Assembly: GCA_003158475.1 (NCBI GenBank)
Contig: PMJR01000048.1
Span: 25,524-64,487, forward strand
From: Ignavibacteriota bacterium
GTDB lineage: Bacteria > Bacteroidota > Ignavibacteria > UBA10030 > UBA6906
Direction: 5' to 3'
Length of the DNA stretch: 38,964 nt
Shown: positions 9,374 through 16,925 of the stretch, one piece after another
Numbering within the stretch: position 1 is the stretch's first letter
Layout: each line of letters begins with the position of its first letter
The notes under the pieces: model-generated
Told to the model about the DNA's origin: nothing
What the model saw: the letters and a program-made list of their open reading frames with translations, nothing else
Database searches by the model: none
Made by a program: the position numbers and the translations under genes

Positions 9374-9832
9374 TCAGAACTTCGCCCCGTTGCCCCGAAA
9401 TTCGGCAAGTTTCCGGCGGAGGCCGTCGTCGTTCAGCGCAAGTATCTCGGCTGCAAGGACGGCGGCGTTTTTCGCCCCGGCAGATCCGATGGCAACGGTC
9501 GCCACGGGGATCCCGGCGGGCATCTGCACCGTGGAATAGAGAGCGTCCAGACCGTTCAGCGCGGATCCTTCAAGGGGAACCCCTATCACCGGGAGAGTCG
9601 TGTGCGCTGCGGCGAAACCTGCCAGATGGGCGGCCATCCCCGCAGCAGCGATTATGACCGCGTAGCCATCCGCTTCGGCGGCTTTCACGAATGCCGCCGT
9701 CTCCTCCGGCTGGCGGTGGGCGGAAGAAACCCTGACGTCGTGGGGAATGCCGAATTTTGCAAGGTAGTCGGTGCACCCTGCCATCAGCTGTTCGTCACTT
9801 TTGCTGCCGAGCAGGACCGCAACTCTTCGCAT
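9374..9832 (-). CDS. purE: N5-carboxyaminoimidazole ribonucleotide mutase
   Basis: Purine biosynthesis enzyme moving the carboxyl of N5-CAIR to give CAIR. The 152-residue protein fits class I PurE. Motifs visible: GSKSDEQLM near residue 9 (phosphate binding), VSSAHRQPEET around residues 35-45 including the catalytic His, AAAGMAAHLAGFAAAHT, and VIGVPLEGSALNGLDALYSTVQMPAGIPVATV, which is almost invariant in PurE. It starts 2 bases after the stop of the HisA-like gene. No purK lies in the window, so whether the class I assignment (needing PurK) is met elsewhere cannot be seen. Confidence 0.97.
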   Translation of the reverse strand: MRRVAVLLGSKSDEQLMAGCTDYLAKFGIPHDVRVSSAHRQPEETAAFVKAAEADGYAVIIAAAGMAAHLAGFAAAHTTLPVIGVPLEGSALNGLDALYSTVQMPAGIPVATVAIGSAGAKNAAVLAAEILALNDDGLRRKLAEFRGNGAKF

Positions 9833-9834
9833 TG

Positions 9835-10587
9835 TCAGATCTTCGCTGTGTACGGATAATTGCCGGCCTCACACTTCCGCCAGAGGGCCTGACAGGCAAA
9901 TTTGTTTTCATAGAGCGCGCGCCCGATCACGACAGAGTCCACGCCGTAGCGCTCCAGCTCCTGTACTTTCAGAAGGTCGTCGAGCCCCGCAATGCCGCCT
10001 GCGGCGGTAATCCGCATGCCGGTCTTCTCCCCGAGGTCGCGCAACACGTCAAGATTGACGAGCGCAGGCGAGCCGTCCTCGCCGATATCTGCATAGACAA
10101 GGCGCCGGAAGCCCAGCGCCTTTCCGTTCAGGGCCACGGACAGGGCCGTCAATCCGGATGTCGTCGTTCCCCCGTGTGTGGCGACGATACCGCGGACGGC
10201 GTACATCGCGAGAACGACCTTGCTGGGACCGTACATGCCCAGCAGCCTCTGGGCCTCCTCGGGGTTTTCGATCACCATCGTGCTGACGAGTACCCGGTAC
10301 ACCCCGGTTTCGAACGCCCAGCTGGCGTCTTCAAATGTCCTCACACCTCCGCCGAGCTCGACGGGGATGTCCACGGTCTGCACCATCCGCTTCACGATGT
10401 CGGCGTTCACCAGGCGCCCTTCGCGCGCGCCGTCCAGGTCGGTCACGTGAAGCGACTTCGCGTTCTCGGTGCGCCAGAGCCTGGCCATCTCCACCGGGTC
10501 GTCGGAATAGCCGAACCCCTCAACGCCCTGCGCTGTCCGGACGCAGCGGCCAGCGCGTATTTCCACAGCCGGGATTATCAGAATCAC
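9835..10587 (-). CDS. HisA-like TIM-barrel isomerase with altered active site
   Basis: A 250-residue (beta/alpha)8 protein of the HisA/HisF family; HisA isomerises ProFAR to PRFAR in histidine synthesis. Shared features include ELGGGVRTFEDA, AAGGIAGLDDL and the C-terminal DSVVIGRALYENKFACQALW, which resembles the Chlorobi form of HisA as I remember it. Several key positions differ. The catalytic base Asp near the N-terminus is Glu (PAVE9), the GW motif that contacts substrate reads GG at 139-140, and TDISRDG reads ADIGEDG at 166-172, keeping only the second catalytic Asp (D167). It starts at GTG 10587 without a clear ribosome site, 64 bases after the VWA gene, and runs 2 bases before purE. 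It could be a diverged but working HisA or a paralogue with a different role. Confidence 0.8.
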   Translation of the reverse strand: MILIIPAVEIRAGRCVRTAQGVEGFGYSDDPVEMARLWRTENAKSLHVTDLDGAREGRLVNADIVKRMVQTVDIPVELGGGVRTFEDASWAFETGVYRVLVSTMVIENPEEAQRLLGMYGPSKVVLAMYAVRGIVATHGGTTTSGLTALSVALNGKALGFRRLVYADIGEDGSPALVNLDVLRDLGEKTGMRITAAGGIAGLDDLLKVQELERYGVDSVVIGRALYENKFACQALWRKCEAGNYPYTAKI

Positions 10588-10651
10588 GCGGTATAGTGCA
10601 CAAAATCCGTTTCAATTTCAAGCAGTGCGTGCGGGGGGCTGACGAGGGGGT

Positions 10652-11752
10652 TCAGCGTGAGAATTTCTTCCGCCTGTTCCGGATATAGTCGACAAACATG
10701 AATTCGCCGAGCGTGTTGAGGGACGAGTAGTATGCCCGGCCCTGGTTGGCTTTCGTGAGTTCCTCGACGAAATTCACAAGATACGGGTCGCGCGCGACCA
10801 TGAATGTGGTGATCGGGATCCGTTCCCGGCGGCATGCGACGGCCTCATCGAGCGTCTTGTTCACGATCCGGGGGTCCAGGCCGAACGAGTTCTTGTACAG
10901 GCGGCCGTTCGGCTCGAATATGGCGGAGGGCTTCCCGTCGGTGACCATGAATATCTGCTTGTTGACATTTCCACCCCGTCGGCGGAGAAGATCGCGCGCA
11001 AGCTGCAACCCGGCACGTGTGTTTGTGTGATACGGCCCGACGGTCAGGAAGGGGAGCTCGTTGATACTGACGAGCCGTGCGTCGTCGCCGAACGTGACGA
11101 GCGCGATGAAGTCCTTCGGGAAGCGCGTCAGGATGAGTTCGCTCAGCGCCAGGGCGACCTGCTTGGCGGGCGTGATCCGGTCTTCCCCGTAGAGGATCAT
11201 GCTGTGGCTGATATCGATCATCAGCACGGTCGCGCAGGTCGTCTGGTGCTCGGTCTCGTAGACCTCGAGGTCCTCCTCCTTCAGCGTGAAGTCATCGATA
11301 CCGTCGCGGCGGAATGCATTCGTCAGGGTCGATGTCAGGTCGATGTTCGTCGGCTGATCGCCAAACCGGAATTTTTTTGTTTCGCTGAGCCTGTCGACGC
11401 CGGAACCCGTGTAGGGGGTCTCGTGCCCCCCCGAAGGGGCCTTCTTGAGGGAGGTGAATATTTCCCGGAGTGCGTCCTGGCGAATGCGCTGTATCCCCTT
11501 GCCTGTCAGCTTTACACCTGCTTTCGCATCTTCGATGAGCCCCATCTCGCGGAGCTTGCTCATGAGGTCCTCCATCGTCATGTTCTCGTCAAGCAGGCCG
11601 TATTCCTCCGCGAGCTGTTTGAGCCATTCCAGTGCCTCCTCTACGTCGCCGCTGGTCTGCACCGTCAGATAACTGAAGAGAGAGACCAATTGCTGGAGGC
11701 GCTGCTCGTCGGTGGCCGATTCGGGTCGCCACTGTGAATAACGGAATCGCAT
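10652..11752 (-). CDS. von Willebrand factor A domain protein, partner of the MoxR-like ATPase
   Basis: A 366-residue cytosolic-looking protein (no signal peptide or membrane helix seen). Residues ~1-150 are helical and charged, and residues ~170-350 form a vWA domain with a complete metal-ion-dependent adhesion site: DISHS at 180-184, the Thr in HTNTRAG, and the Asp in FMVTDGKPS. It begins at ATG 11752, 2 bases after the MoxR-like gene stops. An open frame extends far upstream, but MRFRYSQWRP at this junction is the sensible start. MoxR ATPases and vWA proteins commonly work in pairs, as in magnesium or cobalt chelatases or in chaperone-like activation of a target. The target here is unknown, and no chelatase large subunit or pigment gene is nearby. 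Confidence 0.9.
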   Translation of the reverse strand: MRFRYSQWRPESATDEQRLQQLVSLFSYLTVQTSGDVEEALEWLKQLAEEYGLLDENMTMEDLMSKLREMGLIEDAKAGVKLTGKGIQRIRQDALREIFTSLKKAPSGGHETPYTGSGVDRLSETKKFRFGDQPTNIDLTSTLTNAFRRDGIDDFTLKEEDLEVYETEHQTTCATVLMIDISHSMILYGEDRITPAKQVALALSELILTRFPKDFIALVTFGDDARLVSINELPFLTVGPYHTNTRAGLQLARDLLRRRGGNVNKQIFMVTDGKPSAIFEPNGRLYKNSFGLDPRIVNKTLDEAVACRRERIPITTFMVARDPYLVNFVEELTKANQGRAYYSSLNTLGEFMFVDYIRNRRKKFSR

Positions 11753-11754
11753 GA

Positions 11755-13266
11755 TCAGTCGTCCTCGTACATCTTGCCCTGCCCGGTGAATATGCTCCCC
11801 ACGAGATCCTTGTACGCGGTCCGGTGGTCCATCTCGTCCTTCGCGATCTTGGAGTTCTGATGGAGGCCGTCGAGAACGAACTCCATGACAGAGGGAATCT
11901 CGAAGTGGTCGTCCAGGTTCTTCATGTACTTCCGCGTCAGTTCGCGCAGGCCCCGCACCTTGTCGAGCTCCTTGGTGTAGGAGGCGATCGTCATGTCGTC
12001 GGCGAGCTCGACGGCGTTTCCGTTTTCGAAGTATTGTATGATCTTCCCGTACTCGGGGTCTTCGGACGTCTGCTTCCCTCCCTGGCCTTCGCCGGACGGG
12101 CGTGACCGCTTGCGGAGAGGGTCGGGGAAGTACCGCTTGAATGTCTCGCGCACCGCCTTTCCCACGAGGGCCTTGCTCACCTTGACCGACCCCTCCTGCT
12201 CCCCCTCGAAGACGAGCTCGATCTTCCCGGTCAGGCCGGGAAGGACGTGCGGCAGATCGCAAATGCGCGGGACGACGACGTCCTCCCCGATGAGTATCGC
12301 GCGCCGCTCTGCGTTGCTGATCAGGTTCTCCATCGCGGCGATCGTCAGGCGCGCGCTCACGCCCGATTTCTGATCGACGAACTCGCTCTTCCGTGCCTCA
12401 ATCGCGATCTGCTCCACGATCTCACGGAAGAAATGCGGAACGCGGATATCCTTCCCCTCGCGGGAGATGTGCGCCTCCTGCTCCGTGATCCTGATGGCGT
12501 CGTCGAGCGATCGGGGATAGTGCGTGAGTATCTGGGAATCGATACGGTCCTTGAGCGGCGTGATGATGTTCCCGCGGTTGGTATAGTCCTCCGGGTTCGC
12601 GGTAAAGACGAGCATGATATCCATCGGAATGCGGATGTTGAACCCCCGGATCTGTATATCCTTCTCCTCCAGTATATTGAAAAGGCCGACCTGAATGCGT
12701 GGCTGAAGATCGGGGAGCTCGTTGATCGCGAATATCCCCCGGTTGCACCTCGGGATGATGCCGAAGTGGATGGCGCCCTCGTGCGCGTAGTGGAGACGCT
12801 GCGCTGCGGCCTTGATCGGGTCGATGTCGCCGATAAGATCGGCGATCGTGACGTCGGGCGTGGCGAGCTTTTCGCCGTATCTCCGGCTCCGGTGCACCCA
12901 GTCAACAGGCGTGGCGTCGCCCCGTTCCTTCACAAGGTCGGAGGCGAACTTGCTGACCGGCGCGAAAGGGTTGTCGTTGATCTCGCTCCCCCTGACGACG
13001 GGGATGTGTTCGTCGAGAAGCGACGTCAGCTGCCGCACGATCCGCGACTTGGCCTGTCCGCGGAGACCGAGAAGTATGATGTCGTGCCTGGCGAGCAGCG
13101 CGTTGACCAACGCCGGAACGACAGTCTGGTCGTACCCGATGATCCCCGGGAACAGGCTTTCCTTTGCACGCATCTTCCGGATGAGGTTGGCGCGGAGCTC
13201 GTCCTTCACGGAAAGGACGCGGTAGCCGCTCTCACGCAATTCGCCGAGTGTCGCCGGTTGATTCAT
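11755..13266 (-). CDS. MoxR/ChlI-type AAA+ ATPase
   Basis: A 503-residue AAA+ ATPase related to MoxR and the magnesium chelatase I subunit. The Walker A equivalent is GLRGQAKS at residues 67-74, with Ala at the usual last Gly; the lysine K73 and S74 are present. The Walker B region reads GIFAINELPDL, with Asn-Glu where Asp-Glu is common. PMDIMLVFTANPEDYTNRGNIITPLKDRI is the typical sensor and arginine-finger region. The C-terminal ~130 residues are charged and include a basic Ser/Gly-rich linker (RKRSRPSGEGQGGKQTSEDPE). The start ATG 13266 has GAAGGAAA just upstream and a TTGACA-17-TACATT promoter at 13320-13348, so this is the first gene of the long minus-strand run. It presumably remodels a target with the downstream vWA protein. 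Confidence 0.92.
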   Translation of the reverse strand: MNQPATLGELRESGYRVLSVKDELRANLIRKMRAKESLFPGIIGYDQTVVPALVNALLARHDIILLGLRGQAKSRIVRQLTSLLDEHIPVVRGSEINDNPFAPVSKFASDLVKERGDATPVDWVHRSRRYGEKLATPDVTIADLIGDIDPIKAAAQRLHYAHEGAIHFGIIPRCNRGIFAINELPDLQPRIQVGLFNILEEKDIQIRGFNIRIPMDIMLVFTANPEDYTNRGNIITPLKDRIDSQILTHYPRSLDDAIRITEQEAHISREGKDIRVPHFFREIVEQIAIEARKSEFVDQKSGVSARLTIAAMENLISNAERRAILIGEDVVVPRICDLPHVLPGLTGKIELVFEGEQEGSVKVSKALVGKAVRETFKRYFPDPLRKRSRPSGEGQGGKQTSEDPEYGKIIQYFENGNAVELADDMTIASYTKELDKVRGLRELTRKYMKNLDDHFEIPSVMEFVLDGLHQNSKIAKDEMDHRTAYKDLVGSIFTGQGKMYEDD

Positions 13267-13319
13267 ATGTTTCCTTCGATCGTGCCTTTGAATGGGGCCT
13301 TCAATGCGGTCTCCCGGCC

Positions 13320-13348
13320 AATGTAGGCGCTGCAGGCCTGACTGTCAA
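13320..13348 (-). promoter_or_regulatory. Sigma-70-type promoter of the MoxR-vWA-dap run
   Basis: Read on the minus strand: -35 TTGACA (13348-13343, perfect), a 17-base spacer, and -10 TACATT (13325-13320, four of six). The expected start point near 13313 leaves a leader of about 47 bases before ATG 13266. The spacing and the perfect -35 make this more convincing than chance in GC-rich DNA. It is an E. coli-like promoter and not the TTTG/TAnnTTTG type of Bacteroidia. Confidence 0.65.
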
Positions 13349-13365
13349 GGGCGCCCCGCTCTGCG

Positions 13366-13394
13366 TTGCTATTTCGCCCGAAAGTTGCTACCAT
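13366..13394 (+). promoter_or_regulatory. Weak candidate promoter for the GT9-waaA-larC run
   Basis: TTGCTA (13366-13371), a 17-base spacer and TACCAT (13389-13394), each matching four of six consensus bases, divergent from the promoter of the MoxR gene. The predicted start point would leave only about 8 bases before ATG 13409. The leader would then be nearly absent and there is no Shine-Dalgarno site. Tentative only. Confidence 0.3.
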
Positions 13395-13408
13395 TGCAAA
13401 CGGCCGAC

Positions 13409-14461
13409 ATGCAGGGTGTACTACATAAAACGCTCATCATCCGCTTAAGTTCCGTCGGCGACGTCGTCCTCTCTTCGCCGCTCGTGCGCGCACTTCACGG
13501 GCGTTACCCGGACTGCCAGATCGACTTTCTCGTGAAGGCGGAGTATGCCGACCTCGTGCGATTCAATCCGCATGTCGCGCATGTGATACAATTTCCGGGC
13601 GGGGGGACGCTCCGGGACCTCGTCCGACTCCGCCGCACGGTCATATCCTCCAGGTACGACCTCATTATAGACATCCACGACAGCATACGGAGCCGTTATC
13701 TCTCGGCCGGGGCCGTGAAGGTGACGCGCGTCAACAAAAGGAAGTTCGCAAGGACGCTCCTCGTCAACTTCAAACTGGACGTCTACGACCGGTGGGGAGG
13801 GGCGCCGGACGTCGCAGCCCGGTATCTCGAAACCGTCACCCCGTGGGGGATCCAGGACGACGGGGGGGGACCCGAGATTTTTTTCCCCCCCGATGTCGCC
13901 ACGGCGGTTGAAAGGCTCCTCGGCGCAGAGCACGTCGGGCCCGGCACGATGTGCATCGGCGTCTGTCCGTGCGCCCGGCACGGGAACAAGATGTGGCCGG
14001 GGGAGCGGTTTGCGGAATCGGCGGGACAACTGGCGGAACAGCACGGGCTTCCCGTCCTTCTCTTCGGCGGGGCGGACGAGAGGGAGATGTGCGGGGCAAT
14101 CGAGGCAGCCATCAACGGGGCGCATCCCCGCACGAGCGTCCTGAACCTCGCCGGACGGCTTTCACTCCTGGAGACCGGGTGCGCGATGGACCGCTGCGCG
14201 GTGGTCCTGGCAAACGACACCGGGTTGATGCATCTCGCCGAGGCCCGGGGTGTACCTCTCGTGGCGGTGTTCGGTCCGACAGTCCGCGAATTTGGTTTCT
14301 TCCCGAGGGGAGCGCGCTCGACCGTCGTCGAGCGTCCCGGGCTCTCCTGCCGCCCGTGCACGCACATCGGACTCCCCCGCTGCCCGTTGGGACATTTCCG
14401 GTGCATGAAGGAGATCGCGCCGGGTGCGGTGATTGACGGTGCAGGACGGTTTTTAGCATGA
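13409..14461 (+). CDS. Glycosyltransferase family 9 (heptosyltransferase-like)
   Basis: A 350-residue GT-B glycosyltransferase of the ADP-heptose:LPS heptosyltransferase family (GT9), which adds heptose to the inner core of lipopolysaccharide at the cytoplasmic face. The N-terminus LIIRLSSVGDVVLSSPLVRAL is the classic GT9 opening. The C-terminal half has NLAGRLSLLETGCAMDRCAVVLANDTGLMHLAEARGVPLVAVFGPT, the nucleotide-sugar site with conserved NDTGxMH. A Cys-rich segment (LSCRPCTHIGLPRCP...CM) near the end is common in this family. The frame is open from 13292, but ATG 13409 removes an arginine/cysteine-rich stretch unlike the family. The stop overlaps the start of waaA by four bases, consistent with joint inner-core assembly. 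Confidence 0.92.
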   Translation: MQGVLHKTLIIRLSSVGDVVLSSPLVRALHGRYPDCQIDFLVKAEYADLVRFNPHVAHVIQFPGGGTLRDLVRLRRTVISSRYDLIIDIHDSIRSRYLSAGAVKVTRVNKRKFARTLLVNFKLDVYDRWGGAPDVAARYLETVTPWGIQDDGGGPEIFFPPDVATAVERLLGAEHVGPGTMCIGVCPCARHGNKMWPGERFAESAGQLAEQHGLPVLLFGGADEREMCGAIEAAINGAHPRTSVLNLAGRLSLLETGCAMDRCAVVLANDTGLMHLAEARGVPLVAVFGPTVREFGFFPRGARSTVVERPGLSCRPCTHIGLPRCPLGHFRCMKEIAPGAVIDGAGRFLA

Positions 14462-15747
14462 AACGATTCTGGGAAGCAGCATACAGCTTTGTGTTCATCC
14501 CCCTTTTCTGGATCGTCGTGAGGGGAATCGGTCTCGTCAACGCGAAGACCCGCCGCGGCATCCAGGGGCGGGACACGCTCTTTGCCGATCTCGAGCGCCA
14601 GATCGCCCTGCTCGCTCCGGGTCCCCGCGTCTGGTTCCATTCCTCTTCGATGGGGGAGTTTGAGCAGGCGAAACCGATCATCGCGGAGCTGAAGCGCCGC
14701 CATCCCGGGACGCTCGTGGTGGTCTCTTTTTTTTCCCCGTCGGGATACGAGCACTCGCGCAAGTACAGGCTGGCGGATGTCATTACGTATCTTCCGTTCG
14801 ATACGCGGAGGAACGCGCGGAGATATCTCGACCTGGTCCGCCCCGACGCTGCGGTCATGGTTCGCTACGATATCTGGCCCAATCACATCTGGGAGCTTCA
14901 CAGGAGGGGGATCCCCATCCTCATTGCGAACGCAACGATGCGCCGGCGTACGAAGAGGCGCCTCCCCGTGGCACGCAGCTTCCATCATAGCGTCTACAAT
15001 GAGATCGATGAGATACTCACCGTCGCCGCGTCCGACGTTGAAGCATTCCAGCAGTTCTCGCTCGAGCACCCGACGCTCCAGGCGATCGGCGACACACGCT
15101 ACGACCAGGTGACGGGCAGGAGCGCGGAGGCAAGAAAACGCAATATCATTCCCCCCGTGATCACCGCGGGGAAACGTGTCGTGGTGATGGGGAGCAGCTG
15201 GCCGGAGGATGAGGAAGTGGTGATCCCCGCCTGCCTTCGCCTCCAGGCGGAATCGGGAGATATTCTGGTGATCGTCGTCCCGCATGAACCGACGGAGGAG
15301 CACATCGAGGGGCTGGAGCGGGACATTGCGGGGAAAGCCTCCTCGATACGATTTTCGGGACTGAACGAGTATGCAGGGGAGAACATCGTGATTGTCGACA
15401 GCGTCGGCATTCTCCTTGTCCTCTATGCCCACGCCCATATCGCCTATGTCGGCGGGAGCTTCCGGCAGGGAATACATAATGTACTGGAAGCGGCGGTGTT
15501 CGGAATCCCCGTCGTTTTCGGTCCCCGGCACAGGAATTCGCATGAACCGATCATGCTCGTGGAATGCGGAGGGGGTTTTGTGGTGGAGGATACCGGCGAA
15601 ATGTACCGGACTGTGAAGAACCTGCTGGAGGACGCCGTGGCGCGAGGTGAATCGGGAGAGCGCGCGGCACAGTTTGTCGAGTCGCATACCGGCGCAACGG
15701 CCCGGTTTCTCGAACATCTTGAACGGAGGCTTGCTTCCAGTCTATGA
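14458..15747 (+). CDS. waaA: 3-deoxy-D-manno-octulosonic acid (Kdo) transferase
   Basis: Transfers Kdo from CMP-Kdo to lipid A precursor at the inner membrane. The protein is 429 residues (E. coli KdtA/WaaA is 425). Residues ~5-27 are a hydrophobic membrane anchor, followed by the catalytic HSSSMGEFEQAKPII, in which E67 corresponds to the catalytic Glu of the family. The C-terminal GT-B half shows VVMGSSWPEDEEV and AYVGGSFRQGIHNVLEAAVFGIPVVFGP, both family hallmarks. It overlaps GT9 upstream by ATGA and larC downstream by ATGA, so the three are coupled. Its presence shows the host makes Kdo-lipid A and has an outer membrane. Confidence 0.96.
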   Translation: MKRFWEAAYSFVFIPLFWIVVRGIGLVNAKTRRGIQGRDTLFADLERQIALLAPGPRVWFHSSSMGEFEQAKPIIAELKRRHPGTLVVVSFFSPSGYEHSRKYRLADVITYLPFDTRRNARRYLDLVRPDAAVMVRYDIWPNHIWELHRRGIPILIANATMRRRTKRRLPVARSFHHSVYNEIDEILTVAASDVEAFQQFSLEHPTLQAIGDTRYDQVTGRSAEARKRNIIPPVITAGKRVVVMGSSWPEDEEVVIPACLRLQAESGDILVIVVPHEPTEEHIEGLERDIAGKASSIRFSGLNEYAGENIVIVDSVGILLVLYAHAHIAYVGGSFRQGIHNVLEAAVFGIPVVFGPRHRNSHEPIMLVECGGGFVVEDTGEMYRTVKNLLEDAVARGESGERAAQFVESHTGATARFLEHLERRLASSL

Positions 15748-16925
15748 AGATCGCATACCTTGACACAGTGGGGGGGATAGCCGGCGACATGACGATGGCG
15801 GCGTTCGTCAGCGCGGGGGTGCCGTTCGCAACGCTCACGGCGGAGCTCGGCAGGCTCGGGATAGGGGGATTCGAGCTCTCCGCGCGTCATGTGCAACGGA
15901 GCTCCGTGGACGCGGTCCATATCGACGTCATCACCACGGCCGAACACCATGTCCACAGGCGGCTGAAAGACGTCACGGAGATACTTGACGGGTCCACACT
16001 TCCCGCCGGCGTGAAGGAGAGAGCACGCTCGATCTTCCGCGTCATCGCCGACGCCGAGGCCCGCATACACGCCACGACGCCCGAGCAAGTGCACTTCCAC
16101 GAGGTCGGAGCGCTGGATTCCATCGTCGACGTTGTGGGAAGCGCAATCTGCATGGAAGAGTGCGGCATTGAGGCGGTGTACTCTTCGGCCGTGCGGCTGG
16201 GGAGCGGCGGGTTCATCGACACGCAGCACGGACGCATGCCGATCCCCGCCCCTGCAACGCTGGAGATCCTGAAAGGATACCCGTCGGTCCTGACATCCGT
16301 CGCACACGAGCTGACAACGCCGACCGGTGCGGCAATCATCAGGGCGCTCTCCTCGGGACTGCTTGACGACGAGCGTCTCCGCGTGAGCTCGATCGGGTAC
16401 GGTGCAGGCACCAACGAATTCAAAGAGATCCCCAATTTCCTCCGTGTCATCATCGGCACTCTGGACTCGCCGATGGAGCAGGAGGAGGTGGTGATCGTCG
16501 AGACCAATATCGACGACATGAACCCGCAGGCCTACCCGTTCGTCATCGAGCTGCTCCTGGGCGCGGGGGCGCACGATGCGTACCTGGTCCCCGTCATAAT
16601 GAAAAAGGGACGCCCCGGGGTACTCCTTTCCGTGATGGTGGGGCGGACGCGTCTTGACGCGGTCGTCGCGGTGCTGTACCGGGAAACCTCCACGATCGGT
16701 CTGAGGATACATCAGACGGGGCGCCGGAAACTACCCCGGAGGCACGTGGAGGCTGCCACGTCGATGGGGACCGTGAAAGCAAAGGCCGTCCTGAGGGACG
16801 GGAAGGAAATCATCACGCCCGAGTACGAGGAATGCAGGAGGATAGCGCAGGAGCGGAACATTCCTCTCCTGGAGGTGATGCGGATACTGGAGTTGGAGAT
16901 GAGGGAGGGGGGCACACGAGCATGA
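15744..16925 (+). CDS. larC: Nickel-pincer cofactor biosynthesis protein LarC
   Basis: Inserts nickel into the pyridinium-dithiocarboxylate precursor to form the nickel-pincer cofactor of lactate racemase and related LarA enzymes. The 393-residue protein has the N-terminal domain (MKIAYLDTVGGIAGDM, HFHEVGALDSIVDVVG, MPIPAPATLEILKG, ELTTPTGAAI) and the C-terminal domain (VETNIDDMNPQAYPFVIELLLGAGAHDAYLVPVIMKKGRPG) in one continuous frame. In Lactobacillus these are joined by a programmed frameshift. The histidine-rich HHVHRR region after residue 65 is shorter than in some homologues. No larA, larB or larE is near. Overlaps waaA and the next lipoprotein gene by four bases each. Confidence 0.94.
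   Translation: MKIAYLDTVGGIAGDMTMAAFVSAGVPFATLTAELGRLGIGGFELSARHVQRSSVDAVHIDVITTAEHHVHRRLKDVTEILDGSTLPAGVKERARSIFRVIADAEARIHATTPEQVHFHEVGALDSIVDVVGSAICMEECGIEAVYSSAVRLGSGGFIDTQHGRMPIPAPATLEILKGYPSVLTSVAHELTTPTGAAIIRALSSGLLDDERLRVSSIGYGAGTNEFKEIPNFLRVIIGTLDSPMEQEEVVIVETNIDDMNPQAYPFVIELLLGAGAHDAYLVPVIMKKGRPGVLLSVMVGRTRLDAVVAVLYRETSTIGLRIHQTGRRKLPRRHVEAATSMGTVKAKAVLRDGKEIITPEYEECRRIAQERNIPLLEVMRILELEMREGGTRA

Noticed and set aside
13783-15717. 644-codon open frame on the minus strand
   Set aside because: Antisense to the GT9 and waaA genes; composition is low-complexity and there is no start context or domain.
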